A stretch of 64,000 bases of DNA from Hydrangea macrophylla (Eukaryota > Streptophyta > Magnoliopsida > Cornales > Hydrangeaceae). The translations under genes were made by a program, and so were the position numbers. Below the pieces are notes generated by a model that was not told the DNA's origin, searched no databases, and saw only the letters and a program-made list of their open reading frames with translations. The stretch lies in assembly GCA_033977485.1 (NCBI GenBank), contig CM066995.1, forward strand, positions 51,273,162 to 51,337,161. Reading direction: 5' to 3'. Below, in pieces: positions 23,676-35,943 of this stretch (within the stretch, counting starts at the first letter, position 1; every line of letters starts with the position of its first letter).

Positions 23676-25355
23676 CTATCATACTCTCAGAACTCGTAGT
23701 TTCAACTCAATCCTCACATAGTTATTACACTCACAAAGGAACATCTCACAGAAACTTGGTGAATAATAATCGCACATGGTATGAAAGCTTTGATAGGAGT
23801 GACTTTTTTCCGGATACTAATGCTATCATACTCGACTCCATAAAAGACAAACATTTTAGAGTGTATAGTCTCCTGAAAGGAATACTACTTACTAGAGGAG
23901 CAAAATACCATGGATAACTCAAATTACACTTTCATGTTTAAACTAAGTTGTAGAGAATCATTAAGGCTTTGACTTTTCGGTTTTTATTTAGTAGGGTAGA
24001 GATTAGAGAGGTAAGAAATTGCACATTTTCAGCATGTGGCTGTATTCAGTAACTTCTTCACTTTATTCCAACCATCCTCTCCATTCATATCATCATTCAT
24101 TTCATTTTATCATCATATATTTTTTTTTGACCTTTGAAGAGCTACTCCTTCTTCTTCCTTTTCTCTTTTATGTAGCCCCTCCCACAACTACTCCCTCCTC
24201 ATAATATACTTCAACAATTTAATCACCTTCGATGTGCAATGGGGTTCATTGAGGCCAAAGTATAAAATTAGGGATTTAGAATCTTGGAAGTATCTACTAG
24301 GGGTGAGGTTAAGAACAACACATATTTAAAGTGTTGATAACGGTATATGGAAAAGTAAGGAGTAAATAACGATGGCTTAAATCATTTTCCCAACTTCTTA
24401 ATTTTTTTAACACTTAAATGTTCATTGAGTCTAATTGGTAAATCCTGAACATTCTCCTCTAATAAGCAGCCAAAATGAAGAAATAGAGACTAGTCAACGA
24501 ATTTTAACTGGCATTTTCAATGAAAACAATTCAAAATTAATGTGATAATTCCCTCAGAAATGAAGATCGGATTCAAAAACTCACTAAGGGTGACTAGTTT
24601 TCACTACTTCATTCTTTAAAGTACAAAAGTCGTATTAACTCTTATTTTAAGTTTTTTGCATAGCTATTAACACGTGCAAATGATTTGGATACAGGAATGG
24701 TCAACATATGCATTCATCCTAGAGAACTAGAAAAATGAGTGAACTTAATTCATAAAAGGATGAGAATAAAATGATCGTGTCATTGCTTGACAACAGCTAA
24801 ATAGAAGTGAAAATTCAAAATTATTCTACCCATTTAATTTAAAGACTTGGTTACTAGTTTGAAACTTTGAAATTTTGTATTTTAATTTTGTTTTGAAATC
24901 GAAATTTTAATAATAATGGAGATTGTATGATTTTTTGCCAATAGATAAAGTGGTCCAGATTGCTACTTGGAAAATATGCATAGGTGATTATCTATCTACA
25001 TCCCACCCCCAACTGAAAATTGCAATGTCCTCAATCGGCGATTTTCAAAAACAGATAGAGAGATATCACCTGATAAGTCAATGTAAGAAACGCAAGTGTA
25101 ACAACCTGTACAGAGAACATACAAACTCCAAGCAGCAAAGCTCAAGAAGATAGAAAATATAAAGCATCATATCCAAAACATACAATAGAACTAATCATCG
25201 GAAATATAATAAGTGAATAAACAGAACAGTGATAGAATACATCATACACACTAAAATCCCAACTACCCAGCCAACCACCAATATTATCCAAAACAACCAC
25301 ACTAGTCCGAAATATCAAATCAACCAAACAACCAAAAATACGGATCCAGGAGAAA
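23676..25355 (-). mobile_element. 3' untranslated tail of the Athila-type element, truncated by element B
   Basis: Reverse complement of 25000-25037 carries the GAGGACATTGCAAT...GTTGGGGG signature typical of the Athila tail. The part around 23850-23930 aligns well with 6776-6860 of the tandem element. The homology is broken at 23675 by LTR B, about 460 bp before the expected polypurine tract. The 3' LTR should lie beyond element B, outside the window. No gene here. Confidence 0.75.
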
Positions 25356-26845
25356 CTAAACATCATCGGCTACATCCGATAATATCTCTACAAAAATATC
25401 AGGAGCATCCCCACAACTACCCTCAGCAACAGGCGGTGCTGCCAGGTCACTCGTAGTCGTGGCAACTGGAATGGATAAGGGTGTGTCGGCCACGACAGGT
25501 ATCTCCGCAGCGGGTGGTGTCCCCGATGTGGATGGATCGGTAGGAGGATCAGAAATAGATGGTACTGGTGATGTAGATGGTGCGAAAGGATCAACTGGGG
25601 GATCTGAATAAGAAGGACCAGTGGGAGCAGAGGAGGATGGGGCAGTGGTGGGTGGTGGAGGTGCAGATGGAGGGGAAGATGGTGGCACGATCGGATCGAA
25701 CCCTAGCTGGACTAACAGGGTCCTCAGCATGGTGGATATGTGATCTATCTTGCCCTCGAGTCTAATCCGGGCCTCTCTCTCCTCTAATAGAAACTCAGGA
25801 ATAGTAGGGAGAGGCGCGAAAGAAGACTCTCCCTGGGCGGGAGCCTGAGACCTCTGTCTCAACTCAAAACGAGCAATCTCCTCCACCGGGTCACCCTCCT
25901 CATCAGAATCCTACTCCTCAGCCTCTGTGGGCGTCCCAGAAGCAGCTCCCTCAGTATCAGTCCCGCCTCTACGTCTCCTCTTCTCTCCCATCTTCGCCTT
26001 GCCTTTTCTTTTTCGCTTCCTCTTCTGTGCATCGGACCGGCGGGAAGCTGTGTCTCCAAACCGACTGCGAGACTGGGCAGTCGCGTCCCCCGCCAAAGAA
26101 ATGATACCCGCATGCTCGATTACCCTATGAATAGCCCAAGCACCCTTCAGGTGCTTTTTAGCCTGAATGTAGCGTGTAGGGTGTCACATGAAGTCGATGT
26201 AAAGGCGGGTAAACAGACTGGCTTCCGTGTCCCGATCGCATATAAGACACGAGCATACCACGCCGCGATTTTCTCCCTATACGATGTCACTAATAGGCAA
26301 TTTCTCAGGGCAAGGTGGAGCATATGGTAATTATCTGTGAGGTGGAGGTTGGGAATGAGAGCCTCGCCATCCCATGTCAAAAGAGCTCCCCCAGTGATCT
26401 CGCGGATAATGATGGTCGGTGATAGCTGAGGTATGTCAGGACAATGGGGACATACACAATCAGGTACCTCCGGTACCCCAAGAGCAGCAGCGACGGTGGT
26501 CGGGCTAAAAATGATCTCTCGTCTACGGAAAAATGAGTGAAGGGTGAATGGAGCAACCGGATCCCGGATCATCGTCGCACTTGCCTCCCGTATCCAAGAT
26601 AGATTTACATGCTTAGGCTGGGATAATAGTGTATACCACTGGGGCATGGCACGTATCCGTGCAAGGTACCACGGAGTAGCCAGCCAGGCAGTCTCAAGGG
26701 GACGCTCGATCATGACCTTCCATGACTGGAAGTAACGGGTGAACCAAATGCGGTCTTCCTCGTTTCTAAACCCGTGATCTGGAACTAGATCGGGTATAGC
26801 GAGGTCGAATGGATTAGATTTGTGGTAGGCAGTGATCGGATTCAT
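25356..26845 (-). pseudogene. Broken env-like ORF of the Athila-type element
   Basis: Downstream of pol, a reading frame opens with MNPITAYH at 26845 and runs to about 26230. It shows the features of the plant transposon protein family found at this place in Athila elements (PF20167-like by memory): a Trp/Phe-rich N-terminal part, the segment VNLSWIREASATM, and IIFSPTTVAAALGVPE. The homologous reading then shifts frame near 26230, meets a stop near 26190, becomes very basic (KRKRKRKGKAK), meets a TAG at 25911-25913, and ends in a Ser/Pro/Thr-rich tail (25356-25886). Three or more lesions make it non-functional as one protein. The env label is positional and conventional; I see no clear signal peptide or fusion region. 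Confidence 0.7.
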
Positions 26846-26927
26846 GATAAAGCCCTGAAATGGAAGAAGCAAGGAGAGAAAACATTAATATTGGGCAAAT
26901 AATAAAGAGAAGGAAACTGCCGCGCTT

Positions 26928-27046
26928 CGAGCGATCGAATCCCGTTTGATCGATCGAGACAATCTTTGGTTCGATCGCTCGAGAATGTTCGATCGATCGA
27001 ACAGATGCTGGGTTCGATCGCTCGAAACCAGTTCGATCGATCGAGC
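26928..27046 (+). repeat. CGATCG palindrome cluster before the env-like ORF
   Basis: Six motifs alternating between full TCGATCGATCGA and shorter GCGATCGA or TCGATCGCTCGA variants. Confidence 0.85.
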
Positions 27047-27399
27047 ACAGCGAAATGTCAGTAGCAAAGCTCGAGAACGGGAAAAGGCCGAAACAACAAA
27101 TACATGTATAAAACTAATAAAAAGAGTTAAAGAATCAATGGGGGGCACCCCCATATGAATCTGAAAGGAAAAGAAATACGAGGGGTAACTCGAGAGCTCA
27201 CCTTGAGAGACGCACTGGGTAGAAGGTGCCAGCGATGCCATTGATAATCCGGGGGAACCCGGAGCTCCTTAATTGATGTGGTTTGAAAGGGGGAGGCCAA
27301 AATCGAGGGGGTTGCTTTTGTCGTCGATCGCTTGAGTAAGGGAGAGAGAGAGAGGAAACTGACGAAGTGTCTCGACGACGCTTTGTTTAAAAACAGGTT

Positions 27400-27512
27400 T
27401 CAATCGATCGAGTAGGCTCGAGCGATCGAACCTTCGATCGATTGAGCCTTCCGCAATCGCTCGAGATGATGACCATCTCGATCGATCGAGATATGTTCGA
27501 TCGATCGAACAA
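27400..27512 (+). repeat. CGATCG palindrome cluster upstream of the env leader
   Basis: Six motifs, including two perfect TCGATCGATCGA copies at the right end. Confidence 0.85.
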
Positions 27513-27936
27513 AGAAATCCTATAATATCCCTGAATTGAGAAATTACACACCCCCAACCAACCAACAGTGATCTGGACATACAAAATAGGGATAAAACAG
27601 TGCATTGCCAGAACATGTAAGCCAAAAACGCAACCTCATAGTAGATAATTGCAAATTCATATAAATAAATCCTCAAATAGCATCCATGTGCAATATTATT
27701 GCCCCCAGAAATGATAATTAACACCTTATTGAAAAAGAAATCAAAAATAAAACCGAAATTAATAACACTTTGTCCAAGAATACACTCCAATTTATAAACC
27801 AAAATATGAAATGACATAAAATAATTGGAGTGAAACACTATTCTTCCAGCAGAAAGATATCTTCCTCCACAGCCTCTTTCGCCGCCAGAACTTCAAATGT
27901 AGAGTCTAAACTTGATGATTCCCTTTCCCAGAACAG

Positions 27937-28772
27937 TCAGAAAGCAGCAAGGACATCATCGAGCAAGGCTGAACTCTTTAAGGAATTGATATCACAGGCA
28001 GGAGGTGATCCGCATGGAGATAAGGATAAAGGAGTATGATTGCGCAACAAATTTTCCTCTTGCGGTGGAGTATTCGGGGACCGTATGCATTGCCTAAACC
28101 CATGAAAGAGTTGATGTGGAAGGTATAGTGGTGGGAATGGTAGATTCATAGTAATATTCCTGACAAAGGGAAACAAAAACGAAATGGAGAAAATAAGTTA
28201 ACAAGAGCAACAAAAAAAAAACAAAAAAAAACAAAAAGGAAGAGATAAATAGAGCAAAACGAAAAGAAAAAGAAAGGAATGTGACCCAGAGTTAACCTCA
28301 CTATTCGCTGGATATCCCCAGGTGCACTAGCAGGTAGAGGGCATTGAAGCCTGAACAACAAATAGCTCAAAGGGACATAAATATAGGGAACCACTTGGAC
28401 GACCAGGAAGTCGTCAACATATGTGAAAACAGCATTGTGGCGTTCGGGCACCAGATCTTGTAAGTCCTCTTCTTCCCATGGCTCCCACATTGATTCATTT
28501 TCCCATTGTTCCAACAGTGCGTCATCCACTTCTCCAACAGCATACCCTTCAGGTTCTCCTTCCTCTTCAGAAAGGTCCATATGCTCGAATGGGTTGATTT
28601 GGAGGAGAGTAGGATCATAAGGGATATACCCATAGGTCAGGTCCACTACATCATCTACCCCTGGTCCTTGATAAGGAGATAAGCAGAATGCTATCTCGTC
28701 GGCAGTCCAAGGTGGATTCTGATATTCGGAATCAGCCCATGACCCTATTGAATGAATGTCGTCATCCCGCAT
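27937..28772 (-). CDS. Two-exon ORF between pol and env-like, unknown product (232 aa)
   Basis: I do not recognise the product. Exon A (28297-28772) and exon B (27937-28159) join in frame across a 137-bp T-rich intron with donor TGAG|GTTAAC and acceptor GTCAG|G. The codon split at the junction gives Arg. A second good acceptor (CCTTGCAG at 28782) precedes exon A, so the ORF may be reached by splicing from upstream. The first ATG of exon A is used (MRDDDIHSIG). The N-terminal half is strongly acidic (SEEEGEPEG, WEPWEEEDLQDL). The middle is hydrophobic (VVQVVPYIYVPLSYLLF), a possible membrane segment. The end is Pro/Ser-rich. It may be an extra spliced product of the retroelement or captured host sequence. 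Unlike pol, it has no stop inside the predicted exons. Confidence 0.45.
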
Positions 28773-28907
28773 CTTGATATCCTGCAAGGGAAAGACAGCA
28801 CGAAATAACAGATTAAGAATTGAGATCACATTCACAAAGACAGAAAAAAAAAACAAAATACAGAAAAAGAAAGAGTACAACAACATTGGGAGACGCACTT
28901 GGGCGTT

Positions 28908-30070
28908 TTAGTTTGAAGTATAATCGGGCTCATCCAGTTGGATGTGCTCGATCTCGGGTTGGAAATCCTCTAAGAACGGTTTCAACCTTTGGCCATTGAC
29001 CTTGAAACTTCCATCGTTCTTAGGGTTAAAAAGCTCAACTGCCCCGTGTAGAAAGACAGATTTGACTGTGAAAAGTCCTGTCCACCGAGATCGGAGTTTG
29101 CCTGGGAAGAGATGAAGGTGTGAATCATATAATTAAACTTTCTGCCCTGGCTCGAAAGATTTACGAATGATCGTTTGATCGTGGCGCGCCTTCAACCTCT
29201 CCTTGTGGAGTTTGGCATTGTCGTATGCATCTCGACGGATTTCTTCCAGTTCAGCCAACTGGAGTTTCCAGAGATGTCCTCCCTCCTTAATGTCGAAATT
29301 TAATGAGCGTGTTGCCCAATAAGCTTTGTGTTCTATTTCGACAGGAAGGTGACACGCCTTACCGTACACTAGCCTATATGGAGACATTCCCAAATTTGTC
29401 TTATAAGCAGTACAGTACGCCCACAGAGCGTCAGTCAATTTATAGGCCCAGTCTTTTCTGTTGAAACTAACCATTTTTTCAAGTATATGTTTGATTTCAC
29501 GGTTAGCCAACTTCGCCTGCCCGTTTGTTTGTGGGTGGTATGCTAGAGCAATTTTATGGTGTACCCCATATTTCTTGAGTAGTGTTTCCAAAGGCCCGTT
29601 GCAGAAATGCTTGCCTCGGTCACTTAATAATGCTTTTGGGGTACCGAAACGTGATAAAATATTCTCCTTAAGAAAAGACATGACTGTTTTGTGGTCATTG
29701 CGTCTCGTCGATATTGCTTCCACCCATTTTGATACGTACTCCACAGCTAGGAGTATGTATTCGCAGTTGTTTGATTTAGGGAACGGGCCCATAAAGTCTA
29801 TGCCCCAACAATCGAATATTTCAATTGTGATAATAGGGGTTAAGGGCATTGAATTCCTTCTTGAAATAGTACCTAGCTTTTGACAGTGTTGGCACGATTT
29901 GTAGAAAGAATAAGCATCCTTAAATATGGTGGGCCAATAAAATCCGCTGTGTAGGACTTTTTGTGCGGTCTTTTGGGAAGAAAAATGGCCACCACACGCT
30001 TCAGAGTGGCATGAGGCTAGAATTACGGTTATATCCTCATTAGGGACGCAACGCCTGATGACCTGATCAG
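28908..30070 (-). pseudogene. Integrase domain
   Basis: The HHCC zinc region lies at about 29880-30020 (HSEACGGHF ... CQHC). The catalytic core has D (GIDFMGPFP), D (LLSDRGKHF) and, after [20 protein letters not shown], the E of the D,D35E triad (REIKHIL). A stop at 29133 precedes the C-terminal part, which reads on ([18 protein letters not shown]) to the natural stop at 28908. Confidence 0.9.
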
Positions 30071-30074
30071 CACA

Positions 30075-30554
30075 TTACTTGAATAAATAAGGGTCATCAA
30101 AGAAGAAATGGCGTGCAAACGAGAGGAACCGCTTCTTGTCTTGATTCGACCAGTGTCTAGGAGTTTCTCCTGCGGCCAGATAATTTACTATGTCTGCATA
30201 CCAGGGTAAACCCGAGACTGCCATAATTTGCTCGTCTGGGAATTCATCTTTGATTGGTATGGGTTCAGTATTGTCCGTGAATGTTAACCGAGATAGGTGA
30301 TCAGCAACCACATTCTCTACTCCTTTTTTATCCTTGATAGTGATATCGAATTCCTGGAGTAGGAGTATCCAACGGATAAGCCTCTGTTTCGCGTCTTTCT
30401 TAGATAACAGGTTCTTAAGGGCCGAGTGGTCTGTGAAACAGACAATTGGGGACCCTATCAGGTAAGACCTGAATTTGTCCAACGCGAAGACTATTGCCAG
30501 TAGCTCTTTTTCAGTAGTTGTATAGTTCATTTGAGCTGGCTCCAAGTTGTTCAA
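30075..30554 (-). pseudogene. RNase H domain
   Basis: Contains TTEKELLAIVFALDKFRSYL, FTDHSALKNLL and VADHLSRL, the standard Ty3/Gypsy RNase H landmarks. A short insertion with stops separates it from the RT part, and it ends at a stop at 30075. Confidence 0.9.
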
Positions 30555-30913
30555 GAATAGTGGAATAGTGGCGTTGAGTTTCTCGACCCTTTGCCTTAGG
30601 ATTAGTCAGTTCTCTTTCGGCTGGCATAGTATATAACATAAGGCTTGTCATCCTTCCTCTGTCCTAGGACTGCGCCAATAGCGTAGTCACTAGCATCGCA
30701 CATTAATTCAAATGGCAAACCCCAGTCGGGTGTCTGTATTATTGGTGCTGAGGTAAGGTGATTTTTTAGTGTATCAAAAGATATTTGACAATTTTCTGAC
30801 CAAACAAAAGGTGCATCTTTGACTAGGAGTTGGCACAGTGGTCGTGAGATGGCACTAAAATTTTGGATAAAGCGTCGATAAAACCCAGCATGTCCCAGAA
30901 AAGAACGGATGTC

Positions 30914-32332
30914 TCAGACTGTTCGAGGGACAGGCAAATTCGAAATTATATCGATTTTCGCTTTATCGACTTGAATACCTTTATCAGAGATAATGTGGCC
31001 GAGGACAATTCCTTTGGTCACCATGAAGTGACACTTTTCCCAGTTTAGTACTAGGTGTTTGTCCTCGCATCTTGCCAACACATTTTCAAGGTTTTCTAGG
31101 CAGTTATCGAAACTATGGCCAAACACCGAGAAGTCGTCCATGAAAACCTCGAGTGTCTGTTCAACCATAGCGCTGAAAATGCTTAACATACACCGCTGGA
31201 AAGTAGCAGGTGCATTGCATAATCCAAAAGGCATGCGGTGGTAAGCGAACGTACAGAATGGACATGTGAATGTTGCTTTCTCCTGATCTTCAGGAGCAAT
31301 TTCAATTTGGTTGTATCCACTGTATCCATCCAAGAAATAATAATACTTGTGACCCGCCACTCGTTCTAGCATCTGATCCATGAATGGCAGTGGGAAGTGA
31401 TCCTTCCGCGTCACAGTATTCAACTTTCGATAGTCAATACACATCCGCCATCCAGTGGGGACGCGTGTTGGTACTAACTCGCCGTCTTTATTTGGGATTA
31501 CTGTTATACCGGCTTTTTTGGGCACCACTTGGGTTGGACTAACCCAAGGGCTATCAGAGATAGGGTATATTATCCCAATGTCTAGAAGTTTTAAGATTTC
31601 TTTCTTCACTACTTCTTGCATATTTGGATTCAGACGCCTCTGCATTTTTCGCGAGGGTTTAGCGTCTTCTTCCAGATAAATCTTATGGGTGCAAATAGAT
31701 GGGCTTATGCCTTTGAGGTCAGCAATAGTCCATCCCAATGCTCCCTTATGCAGTTTGAGCATTTGAATCAACTTATCCTCTTGTTCTGGATTTAACGTAG
31801 ATGAGATTATAACAGGATAAGTCTTTTCAGTTCCTAGAAAATCATATTTGAGCTTCTTTGGAAGCTCCTTTAATTCCAAATCAGGAAACTGAAAATTCGA
31901 AGGCATAGTTAATTTGGTTTTTGGTGGTAAGGGTTCATATGGTGTGACCCACATGCATTCATCTCTATCTTCCTCCTTGGTTTCCATCATGAGGCAGGCG
32001 TGATTTAGGGCAGCATCCAATGGGGTAGAATCATTAGGTAGATAGGTAGTGTCGAATTGTGACACAACTACCTCCAAGGGATCTTTGTACTCTACAAGAT
32101 CAGCCTCATCTTCGATGACCGTTTCGATGCAGTTAACCTCTTCGTCATCCTCGTATTCTTTAGGTCGGGGATTTGAAAAAATCTTAACATTTAATGTCAT
32201 ATTTCCGAATACGATGGTCATGATACCACTTCTTATTTTGATTGTGGCATCTATGGTGATCAGGAATGAACGTCCAAAAATTACCGGGATTTGTGAACAT
32301 GGGTTAGACATAGGTTCTGTGTCTAGAATCAC
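30914..32332 (-). pseudogene. Reverse transcriptase domain
   Basis: A 472-codon open stretch covering linker and RT palm: WRMCIDYRKLN, HFPLPFMDQMLE, FLDGYSGYNQI, FAYHRMPFGLCNAPATFQ, and the catalytic FMDD at 31133-31144 (VFMDDFSVF). It ends at a stop at 30914, followed in frame by recognisable connection sequence. Confidence 0.92.
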
Positions 32333-32494
32333 AAAATCTACCGGGAAGACAAAAGTGTCTATTTACACCAGAACATCCTCCAATATTCCTCTAGGATATT
32401 TGACTGACCAGTCTGCTAATTGCAATGCAACTCGGGTGGGTTTGAGTTCACCCAACCCTAATTGTTTATATACTGAGTATGGCAGCAGGTTTAC

Positions 32495-32509
32495 ACTAGC
32501 TCCTAAATC
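32495..32509 (-). pseudogene. Aspartic protease active site
   Basis: DLGAS followed by VNLLPYSVYKQLGLGE is the usual form of the retroelement protease site in this clade. The frame is interrupted downstream near 32365. Confidence 0.8.
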
Positions 32510-33341
32510 AAGGAGTGCGTTGTCTATCCTTTGATTCCCAATTCTGCATGAGACAGTTGGGGTGCCAGGGTCCTTGAGTTTCGGAGGTAACTCATTTTGA
32601 ATGATTGCACTTGCTTGGTAGGCGACATAAGCATATTTTTTTCACACTTTGTCTCCTTTTGACCATGCATAAGTCTTTTAGATACTTAGCATAGGCTGGC
32701 ACTTGTTTGATGGCATCAAGGAGTGGGAGATTAATTTTGACCTGTTTGAATGACTCCAAGAACTCCTGATTCTTTGCCTCGTTTTGGGGTTTCTTGAGCC
32801 TTTGAGGGTACGGCGCAGGGAAAGGACATTTGGGTAATTCATCAATGATAGGCTCCTTTCCCGGCCTTCTCTCCACTACTTCTACTTCTTTAGAAGCGTC
32901 CTTGTTTGGTTCTAATGGTTTGTCATTAGTGGACGATTCTTCTTCTTGAGTAGATGGTTTGCTCCTAATTACCATTTCCTCCTCTTTATACTCCTCAGGA
33001 GTAGAATGAGGCATATTTTGCCCTATGACTTTGCCACTTCTTAATGTAGTCACGGCTTTTGCCTGTTCATGAGTAGGAGAGCCATTGTTATATCCCTTGG
33101 GGTTTGGAAGTGGTTGAGCGGGAAATGTGCCACTCGAACCCTCTTGACATGCATCCATCCTCTCTAATGTCGCGGACATTCTGGTCATCATCTGAATTAA
33201 CTGCTGCGTTAAATTGGCGTTAAAGAGTGGATCTTCCTCTTGCACCTTCCTGTGAGGTGGCACATAGACATTTGCTGGTTGATTATGTGAGGGTTGAGTA
33301 TTGTTATAGTTGTTTGTTCTATTCTGATTGAATGGCTGGGA

Positions 33342-34547
33342 CTACCTATTGTATTGCCCTTGATATTGATTATTGGTATTGTAGGGCTGTTGTTGTCGAA
33401 ATTGGTTTTGGGTCCCAGTGTTGTTTTTCCAGTCGAACCCGGGGTGATTCCATCTATTGTTATTATTTTGTGAATTATAGTTGTTGTAGGAATTCCCCGC
33501 CCCCCTATACCCTTGCATGGCATTTATTTCCATAGGGGGTTGTTCTTGAAAATATGGCACATTGGGACAGTATTGAGTAGTGTGTCCCAGCATATTACAT
33601 GTGCCACATGGTTCTTCAGGCAAAAACTACCTAAAACTCTCTCCTTTCATCCCCAATTCCTCCACTTTCTTTGCTAGTTCTTCATACTTGTTCATAAGAT
33701 GATCCTCACTTTTTAGTTGATATAAACTTTTTTCTTCTACACAGGATATCTGTGAGTGTGGGACATCATCTGTATTTGACCATTCATGGACGTGTTCGGC
33801 TAGCCATTCAAAATGAGCTTCAGCCTCCTCCGTGTTTTTGCGAAGAAATGGCCCTGAACTCATGGTCTCGACCAACTTTTTAGTTTCCCCATTCAACCCT
33901 TCATAGAAATAGCTTATGGTTCGCCATTTCTCATACCCATGATGTGGGCATGAGAGTAGCAGATCCTTGAAACGCTCCGAAGTTTGAGTGAAGGTTTCAT
34001 TGTTCTTTTGTTTGTAAGAGTTTATTTATCTTTTAAGCTCGGTGGTCATGCGAGGTGGAAAGAATTTCTTTAGGAAAGCAGTGTTCATCGCATGCTAGGT
34101 ATAGATAGAGTTTGGTTTCAAGGTGAGTAACCACGCTTTTGCTTTATCCTTCAGAGTGAAAGGAAATAGCATCAGACGTGTTACATCTACAGGACAATTC
34201 TGTGAGAAAGTTTTACAAACGTCCTCAAAGTCCTTGACATGTAGATACGCCTTCTTGCTCTCCATTCCATGAAAGGTAGGAAGGAGTTGAATCATTCCAT
34301 TGCAAAATTGAAATTCGCCTGCATGGGGTGGAATGAGAATGCAAGAAGGTGTGGGTGCATGTTCAGGTGTCATGAGATCACACAAAGGACGAAGTGAATC
34401 GTCGATTGGTACAACCACATTATCACCATTTTCGCTTTGATTGTCGGCCATTGAGTCGATCGGTGTAACTATAGGGTTGATAGAACTAGATGAGTTGGAT
34501 GAATAGAGTGGATTTCTGAAAATTCCTTCGATGGAATTATCGGACAT
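33342..34547 (-). pseudogene. gag (capsid and nucleocapsid) part
   Basis: Starts MSDNSIEGIF at 34547. The capsid-type segment MIQLLPTFHGMESKKAY and FEDVCKTF is typical of Athila gag. The nucleocapsid zinc knuckle C-x2-C-x4-H-x4-C (CGTCNMLGHTTQYC) is at 33567-33608. Stops at 34095, near 34030, at 33627 and at 33342 break it. Confidence 0.85.
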
Positions 34548-34653
34548 ATAGGGAAAGACCCTAAGAAATTTTTAATCTAAAGAACAAAAGAAAAAGAAAA
34601 ACAGAAAAAGGTAAGGAAAGATTGAGGTAATCGATGTGTTAGCTTGTCGCCCT

Positions 34654-34670
34654 CCCCGGCAACGGCGCCA
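34654..34670 (-). other. Primer binding site for tRNA-Asp
   Basis: Minus strand TGGCGCCGTTGCCGGGG, six bases after the LTR end. It is complementary to the 3' end of plant tRNA-Asp(GTC), the usual Athila primer. Confidence 0.9.
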
Positions 34671-35340
34671 AAAACTTGACACGACTAAAAAGTTGTGCGC
34701 TCTTGTGCAACACCCAAGTGTAGGTGATCGTGCAAGTAGTAAACTGGATTAAGTCCAGGTCGATCCCACAGGGAAGGTGTTAAACTAATTACTTAGATTA
34801 ATCTCAAAAAGGGAAAATAAAATTCAATATTTTTATTTAACAGATGTAGAACACAAAGTTCCACAGTTTAATAACTACTAAAATTGAAGTAATTAAACTA
34901 GATTAAGTAATTACTAACTAATTAACCAAAGCAGTGATTTAAAATGTTTTTCTTAATTAAAAAGGAATGTTGGGATTACACGAATTCACCGCGACCTAGC
35001 CATCTACCATGCAATTACATTGAAGCTCAGTGGAGCACACTCTCTACAGTATTCCGTATTTCTCTTAAAATAAAGAATCCATAGCCCTTTCATATCCGGG
35101 ACTATATCATCACAATGGAGTTTGAAATACACAAAAGCGGTTTAAAACAATAGTTAAGACTCTCACCTACAATGGTATTAGCATTGAGGGTGGTTTGCAA
35201 AATATATTGAAGAAAAATGCCTCAAAACTTTAGGTTTAAAGACTGTTTTGACAAACTGAGCATTTGGGGACAGTTTGATAACGAATCAGTAAAGCAGAAA
35301 GTCTAGGAATACTGTATAGAGGGTCCTCAAGAATCAGAGA

Positions 35341-35446
35341 GCTCGATCGATCGACGCGCTTTCGATCGATCGAACATCTTCTTCTCTCAATCGATCGAAC
35401 TGACTTCGATCGCTCGACTGTGTCTCTGGTCCGATCGATCGAACAC
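35341..35446 (+). repeat. CGATCG palindrome cluster downstream of the TATA box, Athila LTR
   Basis: Five copies. Order and spacing match 4088-4211 in the tandem element. Confidence 0.85.
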
Positions 35447-35943
35447 AGGGATTATTCTGCTGCATGGCAGAGGTCTGAGATCACGGTTTCATCGTGATCT
35501 CCCAACCCGGGGACTACTCAGACATCGTCTGGAGTGTCACAGATTTATTCTTAACGTAAAAATTCATTAAGGTTGCGTTTGGATGAGATTTAAACATGCA
35601 ATCAATGAAAAGCTATGATTTAAACACTACCAACAAATAAAACTGCAATCTATTCAGATATAAACTATGTAGACTACTGAAAGAGTGCAAGCAAAACTGA
35701 TATAATCAAAACCTGGAACTAACAAGCTATGGATAACCTTTAAACTTCACTTGAATTCAATGTTCAATCACCAAAACCTACAAGGATCAAAGTAAACCAC
35801 TCTCTTTCTGTGTAAAAACTGATAAAATGTAAAGTGGACGTCCTTATGGGTCGTCTACAGTATGAGTATATATAGCAGAAACCTAATGCTAGGGTTTTTC
35901 ATGCATCCTGCTACGTGCGCGTAAAAATCTGATAAAAGGCATG

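Larger units (their letters stand above)
26846..27620 (-). promoter_or_regulatory. Env-leader region with two CGATCG clusters; possible internal promoter
   Basis: On the minus strand: a cluster at 27512-27400, a TATA-like TTTTTAAAC near 27390, a CT-repeat leader, then an ATG near 27241 opening MASLAPSTQC. This is followed by a good donor CAAG|GTGAGC near 27200. A second cluster lies at 27046-26928, and an acceptor TTCCATTTCAG stands just before the env-like ORF. Joining that donor to that acceptor does not keep the env frame, so the leader may be untranslated or mutated. Promoter activity is inference. Confidence 0.4.
28908..34547 (-). pseudogene. Degenerate gag-pol of an Athila-type Ty3/Gypsy element
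   Basis: One long polyprotein frame, about 1,880 codons, with domains in the order gag, zinc knuckle, protease, RT, RNase H, integrase. The tRNA-Asp primer site and the tail signature identify the Athila clade. It is broken by in-frame stops near 34095, 34030, 33627, 33342, 32365, 30914, 30075 and 29133, a frameshift near 32640, and a small insertion with stops near 30550-30605. Sequence between the lesions still reads as well-conserved protein, so decay is moderate. The element could not supply active proteins to the tandem element as it stands. Confidence 0.9.

Noticed and set aside
27269..27838. 189-codon minus-strand ORF
   Set aside because: Runs through the CGATCG cluster and leader; composition and lack of motifs suggest chance.
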